A program made the translations under genes and the position numbers. The notes beneath the pieces were generated by a model. It saw nothing but the letters and a program-made list of their open reading frames with translations, ran no database searches and was not told the origin of the DNA. A stretch of DNA of 56,246 nucleotides from a virus: IMG/VR virus record IMGVR_UViG_3300021335_000019, positions 1 to 56,246 of that record; one strand, written 5' to 3'. Shown piece after piece: positions 22,210 through 30,903 of the stretch. Every line of letters starts with the position of its first letter. Within the stretch, counting starts at the first letter, position 1.

Positions 22210-23859
22210 ATGTCTTATCAATACAACCCACTTCTTTCTGCAGGTCTTGACAAGGTAGGTGATAGCGCCGGCTCGCCTGTGTCTCTGCCTGAGATTTATC
22301 TATTCGGCGCTGGTCAGTCAAATCTGGTTGGTTTTCATAGCAACGATTATTCCGCCACGCTGATCAACGGGGAGAACCCCAGCGATTTGGTCGAGATTTG
22401 GAATCGATACAACACAGCATGGGAGGTGTGGGATCTTAATTCTTCAGTAGCCCAATACGGCGATGCGTTAGCGACCGATCCTGCCACACAGTTGCCAGGC
22501 GTGCCGGGGCGCAATTGTCCGATGTTTCATTTAGCGCAAAAAGTCGCGTTTGAGACTGGCCGAAAAGTTCGCGTTTTAATGTCCGAAAGAGGCGGGACAG
22601 ACATCGATAAATGGCTGACAACCGCAAACGGAGGCACCAATGCGATATGGAGTAAATTCACCGCTGACGTTACGAATAGCCAGATTCCGAGGTTTGATGG
22701 CTGCGTCTGGATGCACGGCGAGAACCATGAGAATGACGTCAAAACTGGAACTTACACTCCCTACTCCCCAGGGGCTGTCACATACCTAGACGACGTTCGT
22801 GCTTATTGGACACAGGTTCTAAACCACACCAATACAGCTGGTGATCCTCTGATGGATCAAACGACGCCTGTAGCGGTTGGCATGATTCGGGACTTTTGGC
22901 AGACATCAGGCGTGCGCCAAGGGGGGCCAACTGGTGTTAACGGGCTCTACGCAACGCTGATAGATCCGGTTCGGGCTCAAATGGCGCAAGATCCTATCAA
23001 ATTCATTGTTGCTCCTCATAAGGATCTTGAAAGCGATGAAAACATAGGCCCTGCAGTGAGCCCCGATGGTGGCAACCATTATGGGCGCAGGCAGCTTGTA
23101 GAGATGGGCCAGCGTTATTGGTACTCGGCGATCTTTCAACCTGGCAACCCAATCTTCAGAAAACGGATCATCAACGAAAACACAACCTTTACGATCAGCA
23201 CAACAGGTTATTACACTGACAGGATCAACGGAAAGTTTGACTCTTGGGACAACTTTTTGGCCTTTTACAAAGAAGTGGAGCTTGTTGATAACCCTGTAAT
23301 TACAGTCGAAGTTGAAGATGGCACATACGATCAAGATATATTGATCCCTAATCATCGAAACTTTGATGAGAATTTTACGCTCAAAGGCGTTAATCGGGGG
23401 TCTACGCCTTCATTTAATGGTGTGTTCGCTGATGACTTGGCCGCGCTTGAAGCGTATCTTCCCACTAAATTTACAGGCTCCTTTACACTCGATAGAAACG
23501 TAAATGTTCAAAACATATTATTTCACGGCTCAGGCACTGATACGGGAATTTTTGTCAACGAATACTGTAACAAGCTTCGATACATTGGAGTAATCAATTA
23601 CAACATAGGAGTTATCGATACGGCTGCTTACTTTAAGCCAGTATCGAATTTTTACAGTATGCACAACGCTTCATACGGCATCAGAGTAAATACTGGCGAC
23701 ACTATTCTCAACAATGGGACCGTATCTTTCTTGTATAACGGGACCAATGATTATTACGCTTCATTGCTGGGGCGTATTTTCGCAGGAAACAAAGCAGGCG
23801 CGATCTTTAATCCTACTAGAGGCTCTGGCCCAAGCAGCACTGGTGCTGCCATTTATTAA
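22210..23859 (+). CDS. SASA-type carbohydrate esterase with beta-helix tail (spike)
   Basis: A 549-aa protein starting MSYQYNPLLSAGLDKVG. Residues about 25-310 form an SGNH/SASA-type (sialate O-acetylesterase-like) hydrolase: GAGQSN with nucleophile Ser37, the oxyanion-loop SERGGTDIDKW, WMHGENHEND, and the Asp286-x-x-x-His290 pair in DGGNH. Residues about 330-549 look like a right-handed beta helix (TVEVEDGTYDQDILIPNH, then NVNVQNILFHGSGTDTGIFV). It probably deacetylates host surface polysaccharide. Its place between two head-completion genes is unusual, and its AT-richer codon use suggests recent transfer. Confidence 0.82.
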   Translation: MSYQYNPLLSAGLDKVGDSAGSPVSLPEIYLFGAGQSNLVGFHSNDYSATLINGENPSDLVEIWNRYNTAWEVWDLNSSVAQYGDALATDPATQLPGVPGRNCPMFHLAQKVAFETGRKVRVLMSERGGTDIDKWLTTANGGTNAIWSKFTADVTNSQIPRFDGCVWMHGENHENDVKTGTYTPYSPGAVTYLDDVRAYWTQVLNHTNTAGDPLMDQTTPVAVGMIRDFWQTSGVRQGGPTGVNGLYATLIDPVRAQMAQDPIKFIVAPHKDLESDENIGPAVSPDGGNHYGRRQLVEMGQRYWYSAIFQPGNPIFRKRIINENTTFTISTTGYYTDRINGKFDSWDNFLAFYKEVELVDNPVITVEVEDGTYDQDILIPNHRNFDENFTLKGVNRGSTPSFNGVFADDLAALEAYLPTKFTGSFTLDRNVNVQNILFHGSGTDTGIFVNEYCNKLRYIGVINYNIGVIDTAAYFKPVSNFYSMHNASYGIRVNTGDTILNNGTVSFLYNGTNDYYASLLGRIFAGNKAGAIFNPTRGSGPSSTGAAIY

Positions 23860-23870
23860 GTAATTGCATT

Positions 23871-24164
23871 ATGATACTCAGCAAATCGCTTCAAAAGGTA
23901 GCTGAAAAGGTCGTTAATAAGTTTGGCGGTGATGCGATTATTCGCACGGTGACGAGTGGTGCCTATGACCCTGTGACTGCTACGGCAAGCGAAAGCGTCA
24001 ATGATGTAGAACTGAAGGGTGTAGTTGAGGATGTTAATGCACGGGAGGTGAATGACCTTGTGCAAGCTGGTGATCGTAGGTTGCTGATTGCGGCGGAGGA
24101 CTCACCGCCAACCTCCCCACTGGGCATCCATACAAAAACGTGGCGCCGTAAACTGATTCCATGA
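23871..24164 (+). CDS. head closure protein, truncated duplicate
   Basis: A 97-aa protein starting MILSKSLQKVAEKVVNKFGG. It is clearly homologous to the 118-aa product at 25020 over its first 75 residues (KFGGDAIIRTVTSGAYDP; VEDVNAREVNDLVQAGDRRL). The last 20 residues are unrelated (ending TKTWRRKLIP), so the C-terminal beta strands of the fold are missing. It is either a decaying copy left by insertion of the spike/fibre cassette or a repurposed connector. A start/stop overlap (ATGA) with the next gene keeps it translated. Confidence 0.7.
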   Translation: MILSKSLQKVAEKVVNKFGGDAIIRTVTSGAYDPVTATASESVNDVELKGVVEDVNAREVNDLVQAGDRRLLIAAEDSPPTSPLGIHTKTWRRKLIP

Positions 24165-24502
24165 GCATCCAACCTGGCCAGCACAACATCTCCGTGCAGC
24201 GTAGGGCTGACTATGACCTGTCGCTGCAGTTCAAGGACAGCGCTGGTGCCAACATAAACCTAACCGGCTGGACTGCTTACGCGCAGGTGTGGGATCGCGG
24301 CCGCAGCACAAAATACGCTGACTTTGCGGTTACTTACACTGACCGCACTACTGGCCAAATCAGTATTGCGCTGACCGACACGCAAACCGCAACATTCCCG
24401 AATGAAGCGTTTTATGACGTACTGTTAGAAGATTCAAGCGGTTTGCGTAACTACTACCTTGAAGGCATCGTCTACGTGTCTGAGGGGTACACAGCGCCAT
24501 GA
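24161..24502 (+). CDS. BppU-like / fibre base protein
   Basis: A 113-aa protein starting MSIQPGQHNISVQRRADYDL. The sequence RRADYDLSLQFKDSAGANINLTGWTAYAQVWD, then GQISIALTDTQT, then YDVLLEDSSG, follows the pattern of the N-terminal jelly-roll of baseplate upper proteins and of similar short proteins next to phage fibres. It probably anchors a fibre. In this head context it may attach a fibre to the capsid or neck. Confidence 0.65.
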   Translation: MSIQPGQHNISVQRRADYDLSLQFKDSAGANINLTGWTAYAQVWDRGRSTKYADFAVTYTDRTTGQISIALTDTQTATFPNEAFYDVLLEDSSGLRNYYLEGIVYVSEGYTAP

Positions 24503-25023
24503 CAACCGTTATTGTCAACGAAACTACTAACACCGTTGTCGTCACGACACCTGGCCCGGCTGGGCCATCAGGCGCTGCTGCCATCATGGTTCGCGGCCAG
24601 TGCTCGAAAATGACAGACGGCACAATCGACATCACTGCTGAGGGCGCTTACATCACCACCGGCCTGACGGCAACGCTAGACACTGACACTGCCTATGGCA
24701 TGGTGCTTGGCACTGATGACACCTTCGGGCTCCGCAATACAAGCGGCGGCACGAAGTTGTTCAGGATCTACGGCAGTATCGATGCGACCGATGGGAACAA
24801 CTCAACCCTGGGCGTGAAGCTGGCCAAGAATGGCGTGGCGATTGACAACAGCGAGTGCCGAGCCTTTACCGGCAGCGGTGCGCAAGAGGCCAAGCTGGTG
24901 ACCAGCTGGATGGTCGAGCTGGATGATGGCGATGAGATCTCGTTGATGATCGCCAACCACAGCAACAGCACGGACATTATTCTGAAGCGTGGAAGGATCG
25001 TTGCTAGTGAGGTATTTGCATGA
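24499..25023 (+). CDS. short fibre protein with collagen-like stalk and TNF/C1q-like head
   Basis: A 174-aa protein starting MTTVIVNETTNTVVVTTPGP. The N-terminal strand segment is followed by a short Gly-Pro-x stalk (PGPAGPSGAA at 18-27). A C-terminal beta-sandwich domain follows, with alternating strands (TLGVKLAKNGVAIDNSECRA, then ELDDGDEISLMIANHSN), like the TNF/C1q-like knobs of phage fibres. It probably trimerises. Together with the two preceding genes it forms a fibre/spike cassette inserted in the head-completion operon. Confidence 0.65.
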   Translation: MTTVIVNETTNTVVVTTPGPAGPSGAAAIMVRGQCSKMTDGTIDITAEGAYITTGLTATLDTDTAYGMVLGTDDTFGLRNTSGGTKLFRIYGSIDATDGNNSTLGVKLAKNGVAIDNSECRAFTGSGAQEAKLVTSWMVELDDGDEISLMIANHSNSTDIILKRGRIVASEVFA

Positions 25024-25376
25024 CACTCGCCATACCACTACGTAAGGTTGCTACCAAGCTGATGAGCAAGTTTGGCGGCGATGTCACGTTGCGTACGGTA
25101 ACGCATGGTGTTTACAACCCAACAACCGGCACGGCATCAGAGGTTACGTCTGATGTAACGATCAAAGGCGTGCTGGAGGATGTCAATGCTCGTGAGGTTA
25201 ATGATCTGATCCAAGCCGGTGACCGCAGGCTGACGATCGCAGCGGCTGATGTCAACGCAGCACCAACTACCGCTGATCGCATCATCATCAGCGGCGTCAC
25301 CTATCAAGTGGTCCGTATCGCCACGATTGAGCAGGACAACCAACCAATCACCTACGAACTGATCATGAGGGCATAG
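25020..25376 (+). CDS. head closure protein (full-length copy)
   Basis: A 118-aa protein starting MTLAIPLRKVATKLMSKFGG. The pattern VTIKGVLEDVNAREVNDLIQAGDRRLTIAA, followed by ADRIIISGVTYQVVRIATIE, matches the SPP1 gp16/HK97 stopper-type head-closure barrel. It closes the DNA exit channel after packaging. The gene at 23871 carries a truncated copy. It is in the usual place, directly before the gp10-like gene. Confidence 0.75.
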   Translation: MTLAIPLRKVATKLMSKFGGDVTLRTVTHGVYNPTTGTASEVTSDVTIKGVLEDVNAREVNDLIQAGDRRLTIAAADVNAAPTTADRIIISGVTYQVVRIATIEQDNQPITYELIMRA

Positions 25377-25378
25377 CA

Positions 25379-25852
25379 ATGGCGCGCAACATCCCGCTAT
25401 CGCAGATCGGGAACTACATCGAAGGGCAGTTCGAAAAGCTACTGCGAGCGTCAGTGCTGGAAACTGACGCAAGAGTAAAAGCTGCCAGCCCGGTTGATAC
25501 CGGCAGGCTGCGCGCCAGTTGGCAGATCGGTGAAAACTCGGCGCCTGGCGGAGAGGCTCCGGCAAGTGACAGCTACCCAAAGGAAAAGAAAGACAAGCGC
25601 ACTGTTCATTCAATTTTGCCACCGCAACGCATCAACTACTCGCGGGAAAAGGTCGGTAACGTCTACAGCATTCACAACAACCTGCCAGCCGTCGAGCCGG
25701 TGCTGACCGGCAACAGCCTGCCGCCATCGTGGAATGGCAGATGGCGATCTAAGGGTAACCAGATTCAAAAGGGTTACATCCCTAACATGGTCGAGAAGGA
25801 CATGCAGGACTTCATCAAGAAAGCCGCTGACAAGATCGCAAGGGAATCATGA
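25379..25852 (+). CDS. HK97 gp10-like tail completion protein
   Basis: A 157-aa protein starting MARNIPLSQIGNYIEGQFEK. The typical SPVDTGRLRASW segment (residues 38-49) and a later NNLPAVEPVLTGN region define the HK97 gp10/minor tail-connector family. It helps join the tail terminator to the tube. Overlaps the following gene by ATGA. Confidence 0.8.
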   Translation: MARNIPLSQIGNYIEGQFEKLLRASVLETDARVKAASPVDTGRLRASWQIGENSAPGGEAPASDSYPKEKKDKRTVHSILPPQRINYSREKVGNVYSIHNNLPAVEPVLTGNSLPPSWNGRWRSKGNQIQKGYIPNMVEKDMQDFIKKAADKIARES

Positions 25853-26271
25853 GCAGCACCTACAACGACGTCCGCGCTGCTATCGAAGGCCGCATTGCTG
25901 CTGAGATGGCATCAGCGCCGTCCTATTTCGTTGCCTACCCAAACGTCCCGTTTACTCCGCCAAACAACCTGCCGTGGCTGCAGGTGTCGCTTACGTTTGG
26001 CGACAACAGCTACGCCACGCTGATTGGCCCTAGCACTGGATTCAACAAGCAAAACGGATTGCTGACGGTCAATACATTCACGCCTGTTGGTGTTGGTGCA
26101 GCGGCAAACTACACCATCGCCGAACGCATCAAGGATCTGTTTGATCGTCAAACTGTATCCAGCATCATCTTCGATGCTGCATCAGGCCCAAGTGTCATCA
26201 CACCATCAGAGCCAGAAGCGGCTTACTTGCAGACGCAACTGAGCATAACCTTTGAAGCGTATTTAGACTAG
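25849..26271 (+). CDS. tail terminator protein (DUF4128-like)
   Basis: A 140-aa protein starting MSSTYNDVRAAIEGRIAAEM. The first helix followed by NLPWLQVSLTFGD and a central GLLTVNTFTPVGVG strand pair is the layout of the lambda gpU/DUF4128 terminators that cap the tail tube and set its length with the tape measure. Position between the gp10-like gene and the tail tube agrees. Confidence 0.75.
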   Translation: MSSTYNDVRAAIEGRIAAEMASAPSYFVAYPNVPFTPPNNLPWLQVSLTFGDNSYATLIGPSTGFNKQNGLLTVNTFTPVGVGAAANYTIAERIKDLFDRQTVSSIIFDAASGPSVITPSEPEAAYLQTQLSITFEAYLD

Positions 26272-26298
26272 AGCTAGCCATTCCTTTGCTCTAATCCC

Positions 26299-27057
26299 AT
26301 GGCCGTCACCGTTCTGTCCGGTACGTCCGGCGCTCTGTACTACAAGCCCGCAGGGACCACCGGCACGTTCGGTGAGTCTGGCGTCAACACTACCGACGAT
26401 GAAATCACGGTGCAACCATACCTGAATCTGCAGGTTGGCGATCCTGTGGTGTTCAGCGTTGTCAATTCTCAAACCGGCGGCACCGGCACCGGCACTCTGC
26501 CTGCTGGAATCAGCTCAGGCACCACCTACTACGTCATCAGCTACACCGCATCCACCGGTGTGCTGCAGGTGTCCGGCACCCTTGGCGGTTCAACCATCAC
26601 CATCACCGACGATGGCACCGCCAATGCTCCTAATGAGTTCCAGGTGGCCTATGCCGATTACGCTGCTGTCGGGCAGGTGCAAAGCTGGAGCTTTGAGATC
26701 AGCCGGTCTGAAATCGACGTGACCACCATCGGCCAGGTCGGCACTCAGTATGCTCCATTCCGCGCTTACATCCCTGGTTTCGCTGATGGCAGCGGCTCCG
26801 CTACGGTTTATGTGACCGATGAGGATGCCGCGTTGTCTAACCGCATGGTCGAGGATGTGCTGCAGCGGAATCAAGTTGGTTGTGCCTTTAAGTTGTACAC
26901 CGACAAGCAAGGCACCGAAGCCCTGAGCCGCAGCATCGCAATGGATGCTGTGCTGCTGACCGCCAGCCTGAACATCAACCCTGATGATGCTCAACAGGTC
27001 GAGATCACCTTCCGCCCGACTGGCGCTCCCAGCTTTGACTTCAGCACCAGCGCCTGA
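26299..27057 (+). CDS. major tail tube protein
   Basis: A 252-aa protein starting MAVTVLSGTSGALYYKPAGT. The tube-fold core is spread over two parts (residues 1-50 and 130-250, including SWSFEISRSEIDVTTIGQ). A beta-rich Thr/Gly insertion sits between them (residues about 45-115, TGTGTLPAGISSGTTYYVIS). The insertion resembles an extra surface domain of the kind that decorates siphophage tails. Followed by a probable terminator at 27081, as expected for a highly expressed gene. Confidence 0.8.
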   Translation: MAVTVLSGTSGALYYKPAGTTGTFGESGVNTTDDEITVQPYLNLQVGDPVVFSVVNSQTGGTGTGTLPAGISSGTTYYVISYTASTGVLQVSGTLGGSTITITDDGTANAPNEFQVAYADYAAVGQVQSWSFEISRSEIDVTTIGQVGTQYAPFRAYIPGFADGSGSATVYVTDEDAALSNRMVEDVLQRNQVGCAFKLYTDKQGTEALSRSIAMDAVLLTASLNINPDDAQQVEITFRPTGAPSFDFSTSA

Positions 27058-27080
27058 TACGCTGTCACTGGAAGGAGAGA

Positions 27081-27106
27081 AGCCCTGGCAATGCTGGGGT
27101 TTTTTT
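27081..27106 (+). terminator. probable intrinsic terminator
   Basis: A short GC stem (AGCCC against GGGGT with an internal GC pairing) is followed by seven T residues, directly after the tail-tube gene. The stem is weak, so it may be only partly effective. Confidence 0.5.
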
Positions 27107-27143
27107 GTTGCTAGAGTAACAACGAACAGGATATTTTTTGAGC

Positions 27144-27491
27144 ATGACCGCAAAGCTGTCCGCATTGGATCGCCTTAAAAAGGCAGCAAACTTCACGCCA
27201 TCTAAGCGTGTGGTGAATCTGAACGACGGCACTGAGTTTGAGTTTTACTCAACACCGCTCACGATGTCCGAACGCGAGCGTGCGCAGAAGATGCCAGGCG
27301 GTGATGACGCCAATGGATTTGGCTTGAACTTGCTGGTCAATAAAGCGATGGATGAAAACGGGCAGCGATTGTTTCAGGCTGGCCAGATCGCAGAGTTGCG
27401 TGAAGAGGTGCGTGATGATGACATCCAAAAGCTGATCCTTGGTGTGATCCAAGAGGATGAGCAGTCAGACATGAAAAGCGCTAAAGACTGA
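27144..27491 (+). CDS. tail assembly chaperone, N-terminal part (gpG-like)
   Basis: A 115-aa protein starting MTAKLSALDRLKKAANFTPS. A small domain with DGTEFEFYSTPLTMSERERA, then a helical acidic part ending MKSAKD, occupies the lambda gpG position between tail tube and tape measure. A TTG two codons upstream is an alternative start. The downstream frame (27475-27660) begins in the +1 frame and has the usual gpT-like sequence, so a shifted G-T fusion is expected. Confidence 0.75.
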   Translation: MTAKLSALDRLKKAANFTPSKRVVNLNDGTEFEFYSTPLTMSERERAQKMPGGDDANGFGLNLLVNKAMDENGQRLFQAGQIAELREEVRDDDIQKLILGVIQEDEQSDMKSAKD

Positions 27492-27660
27492 CCTGCGTCG
27501 TGATAACTGGCTCATGCTGCAGCTTTGTGTTGCAGCAGAACTTGGCATGAGCCTTGCACGGTTGAATCAAGAAGTCACACCAGAGGAGCTATTGATCTGG
27601 GATGCGTTTTTTACTGGCAGAAATGAAGAACGCGAGAAAGCGATGAAGCGGCGACGGTAG
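27475..27660 (+). CDS. tail assembly chaperone, C-terminal extension (gpT-like, by frameshift)
   Basis: The frame opens at 27475 after a TGA at 27472 and runs to the TAG at 27658. It reads DNWLMLQLCVAAELGMSLAR, then EELLIWDAFFTGRNEEREKA, ending KRRR. The L-x-x-M-S-L-x-x-L and EL-x-x-W-x-A-F/Y pattern is typical of the C-terminal chaperone domain. It is in the +1 frame relative to the gpG-like gene. AAAA at 27474-27477 and AAAG at 27483-27486 permit a +1 slip of a lysine tRNA. An ATG at 27514 could also start it separately. Confidence 0.6.
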   Translation, partial: KALKTDLRRDNWLMLQLCVAAELGMSLARLNQEVTPEELLIWDAFFTGRNEEREKAMKRRR

Positions 27661-27665
27661 ACTGC
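27655..27665 (+). promoter_or_regulatory. CGGTAGACTGC motif, candidate late -10
   Basis: Third copy of the 11-mer, overlapping the stop of the gpT-like frame and 23 nt before the GTG of the tape measure gene. Confidence 0.35.
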
Positions 27666-27687
27666 TGCTAGGTAGTGGTCGCCAGCC

Positions 27688-30600
27688 GTGAGCGCAGTTG
27701 CTAACGTCGCAATCAACCTTGATTCGCGTGGTGTACCGGCAAAGCTGAAGCAGATCGCTGATCGCGGTAAAGAAGTCGATCGGTCGCTTAATGGCGCAGC
27801 AGCTGCGACCACAAAAGCTGGGCGTGAGATAAAGACTGCAGCCAATGGGATGCGGTATTTCACGGACGCAGCAGGTCGAGCGCGAAAGGTTAACGGGCAG
27901 TTTGTCACCAGCACTGAGGCGGCAGCGGCAGGGATCAAGAAGCAAGACACGGCAGCTCGTAGCCTGATTGGCACCATGACCAAGCTGGCGGCCACCGCTG
28001 GCGCTGGTCGAGTTGCGGCGGGAATTACGCGCACCGCTGCAGGATTCGAGGAGGAACTTCGTCGTGCTGCCGCGATCGAAGGCGGCGGCAATCTAGATCA
28101 GCTGCGGCAATCAATCGAGCGGGTTGCATCAACAGCAGCAGGCACGCCAACAGAAGTGGCAGCGCTTGCTACATCATTGAGTCGCGCTGGTTTTACCGCA
28201 AAAGAAACCAGTGAATCACTGCAGGGCATCGTCACCGGCGCTGAAGCGACAAGCGTTGCATTTGACCAGCTTGGCAGCATCGTATCATCTAGCCTGCGTT
28301 CATTTGGGCTAGCAACATCAGATACCGCATCAGTGGTTGACACGTTGGTGCAAACCGCTAACAGTTCAAACCAGACAATCCTTGATCTTGGCGAAGCGTT
28401 GAGTTACGCAGCGCCAGGTGCGCGAACACTTGGCATCAGCATTGGCGACCTATCTGCAACGATTGGCCTTCTTGCAGATAATGGCATCCGCGGCAGCCGA
28501 GCTGGTACATCGCTGTCAACCGGCCTGAATCGGCTGCAGCTTGCAGCATCCGGCAGCCAAGAAGAATTGTTTGAGATCACGCGCGGCAGCGCAATGCTGA
28601 CCAAAGCGATGGATACATTAGGCAGTCAAGTGCTAGATGCAGAAGGCAACCTTAAACCACTTGATGATGTACTTCTTGCGCTTAAGGGTAGCCTCGATCA
28701 GTTAAATGTCGGCCAGCGCGTTGAGCTAACCAAGGCATTGTTTGGTGAAGAAGCGGGACGCGGATTCCAGGCATTGCTGGCAAGCAGCGAAGAGAAGATC
28801 CGCAGTATGTTTCAAACGATTGAAAACTCGCAAGGCAAAACAGAACAGGTCCGCGAAGAGATGCGCGGATTCTCTGACAGCATGAAAGTGCTAGGCGGCA
28901 ACATTGAGAACACTACCAACGCAATTGGCGATAAGTTCATTGTTGTTTTGCAGCCATTGGTTGATGGGCTGAATGCAACATTGAAGGCTGCATCTGAGCT
29001 ACCTAAACCAATACGCGACATTGGCGCCGCCGCTGCCGCCGCCGGCATCGCTGTCGGTGGCTTTGCATTGGCATTTAAGACGGCAGCTCCTTTAATTGAA
29101 TTGGTGGCCTACAAGCTAGGAGCTGGCGGCCTTGCTGGGGCAATGACAGCACTGCTAAATCCCATTGCGTTGGGTGCTGCAGCATTTGTTGGTCTTTCTG
29201 CTGTTGTTATTAAGTATTACGCAGATCAAGCCAAATTAAACAAGCTGCTTAATGCGTCTGAAACGATGGTTGGCGACCTGACGGGCGCAAAACAAGAATT
29301 AAAAAATAAAATTGCAGAAACAAGTGTTGAGCTGCAAAAAGCAGCTGGAAAGCTTGATCAAATGCGTGATAAGGGAGTGTCAAACGCTCGTGCAATTCAA
29401 GCGCAAGAAAAACGTGTTAAAGAATTAAAGAAACTACTTGAAGGTTTAGAAGGCGAATACACCTCAGTTATTAAGATTATTGAGGTTCGTGAAAAGTTTG
29501 GTATTGATACTCTAAATGCAGCACCTGGCACTCGTGGTCGTCAAGCTGCCATCGATGAACGCCGAGCAGAAGCGAAGCGGAAGGCAGCAGAGAAGGCACG
29601 ATTAGACGCTTTAAGCGATCCAAGCGGCGGCGGTGCAGCGGCCAGGGGCGCAGGCGCAGCGGCAGCCAAAAATGATGAAGCAAAGCGCATACAAGAGCGC
29701 ATTAGTGGTTTACAGCAAGATGTTGCGCTAAATGAAAAACTGCGTGGAATTAGAGAGAAAATTGCAGAAGCTGATTTGGCTGGCGATCAAGCTCTTGCGG
29801 TTAAACTTCAAGGGGAAGAACGTCTTCTCCAGCTTGTTGACAGTTACGATCGACTGAAAGCCAGCGCTGCGAACAACGCAGAACGTGATGCGCTTGAAGC
29901 TAAGCTGCAAAGCGAAACATTGCTTAGTCAGCAGGATGTCTTGGCTCAGTTGAACAAGCTGGATAGCGACAAAGCAAAAGCGTTTGAAGATCAACTTCGT
30001 CCCTTGCAGGAACAACGCAGGTTGCTTGAGGCTCAGCTGAATGGCCGTAGGCAAGAAGAGGAGCTGATGATCCAAATCGAAAATGCGACTAGAGGACTTG
30101 TCCCAGCAGAAGCTCAGCGGGTTGAAAACTTAATCCGTGGCAACGCTGCATTGGAGGAGCAGCTGAATCAAGTTGATCTACTAAACGAAGCCCTCGCCGG
30201 TGCTGGTGAAATCATCGGCAATCAGCTACGTGGCGCGATCGATGGATTGATTGATGGCACGGCTGATTGGAACAACATCCTGCGAGATACGCTTAGCCAG
30301 CTTGGTAGTTTCTTCTTGAACCTTGGCTTGAATCAACTGGCCGGCCCTATGGGATCACCTGGCATCCTCAGTTTCCTTGGTTTCGGTACTAAGGAACGCG
30401 CCAACGGCGGCCCCGTCAACGCAAACGAGCCTTACATCGTCGGCGAACGCGGGCCTGAGTTGTTCATCCCATTCCAGCAGGGCAACATTACATCCAACGA
30501 AGAGCTGAAAGCGCAGATGCGTGAAGCCAGCTCTGCACCGATGGCCTTTGCTAAACCAGGCGCTGATGGCAAAAATGGCGACGACACTATAAGCACAAGC

Positions 30601-30903
30601 GAAAGGCGTTTGCTTGAGCGCTCCTACGCTGACCGACTGCGGGAAACCCGGGAAGTCATGCTGCCGTTCACACGCAGCGCTGAACAGGCATCAATTGTGG
30701 CAGCCGAGCGCGAAACCGCACAAGCCATCAGCAATCCTGGCCCGATCGATGTTCGGTACGAGTCAACCGTGGTCAACGGCGTCGAGTACGTCACTGCTGA
30801 GCAGCATCAAGCTGGCATGGCGCAGGCTGCTGAACGTGGGCGTGCACTTACGCTGGCGGCACTGCAAAATAGCGTTAAGGCCAGGAGTCGCGTCGGGATA
30901 TGA
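27688..30903 (+). CDS. tape measure protein
   Basis: A 1071-aa protein, GTG start, beginning MSAVANVAINLDSRGVPAKL. The N-terminal coiled part is followed by a TP901-type minor-tail domain around residues 125-330 (VASTAAGTPTEVAALATSLS, then LGISIGDLSATIGLLADNGI). A hydrophobic segment with transmembrane-like helices lies near 445-515, then long Lys/Glu/Ala coiled coils (about 520-850) and a Gly-rich C-terminal part near 900-950 with ERGPELFIPF. It sets tail length (roughly 150-160 nm at 1.5 Angstrom per residue) and enters the host envelope on injection. Confidence 0.92.
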   Translation: MSAVANVAINLDSRGVPAKLKQIADRGKEVDRSLNGAAAATTKAGREIKTAANGMRYFTDAAGRARKVNGQFVTSTEAAAAGIKKQDTAARSLIGTMTKLAATAGAGRVAAGITRTAAGFEEELRRAAAIEGGGNLDQLRQSIERVASTAAGTPTEVAALATSLSRAGFTAKETSESLQGIVTGAEATSVAFDQLGSIVSSSLRSFGLATSDTASVVDTLVQTANSSNQTILDLGEALSYAAPGARTLGISIGDLSATIGLLADNGIRGSRAGTSLSTGLNRLQLAASGSQEELFEITRGSAMLTKAMDTLGSQVLDAEGNLKPLDDVLLALKGSLDQLNVGQRVELTKALFGEEAGRGFQALLASSEEKIRSMFQTIENSQGKTEQVREEMRGFSDSMKVLGGNIENTTNAIGDKFIVVLQPLVDGLNATLKAASELPKPIRDIGAAAAAAGIAVGGFALAFKTAAPLIELVAYKLGAGGLAGAMTALLNPIALGAAAFVGLSAVVIKYYADQAKLNKLLNASETMVGDLTGAKQELKNKIAETSVELQKAAGKLDQMRDKGVSNARAIQAQEKRVKELKKLLEGLEGEYTSVIKIIEVREKFGIDTLNAAPGTRGRQAAIDERRAEAKRKAAEKARLDALSDPSGGGAAARGAGAAAAKNDEAKRIQERISGLQQDVALNEKLRGIREKIAEADLAGDQALAVKLQGEERLLQLVDSYDRLKASAANNAERDALEAKLQSETLLSQQDVLAQLNKLDSDKAKAFEDQLRPLQEQRRLLEAQLNGRRQEEELMIQIENATRGLVPAEAQRVENLIRGNAALEEQLNQVDLLNEALAGAGEIIGNQLRGAIDGLIDGTADWNNILRDTLSQLGSFFLNLGLNQLAGPMGSPGILSFLGFGTKERANGGPVNANEPYIVGERGPELFIPFQQGNITSNEELKAQMREASSAPMAFAKPGADGKNGDDTISTSERRLLERSYADRLRETREVMLPFTRSAEQASIVAAERETAQAISNPGPIDVRYESTVVNGVEYVTAEQHQAGMAQAAERGRALTLAALQNSVKARSRVGI

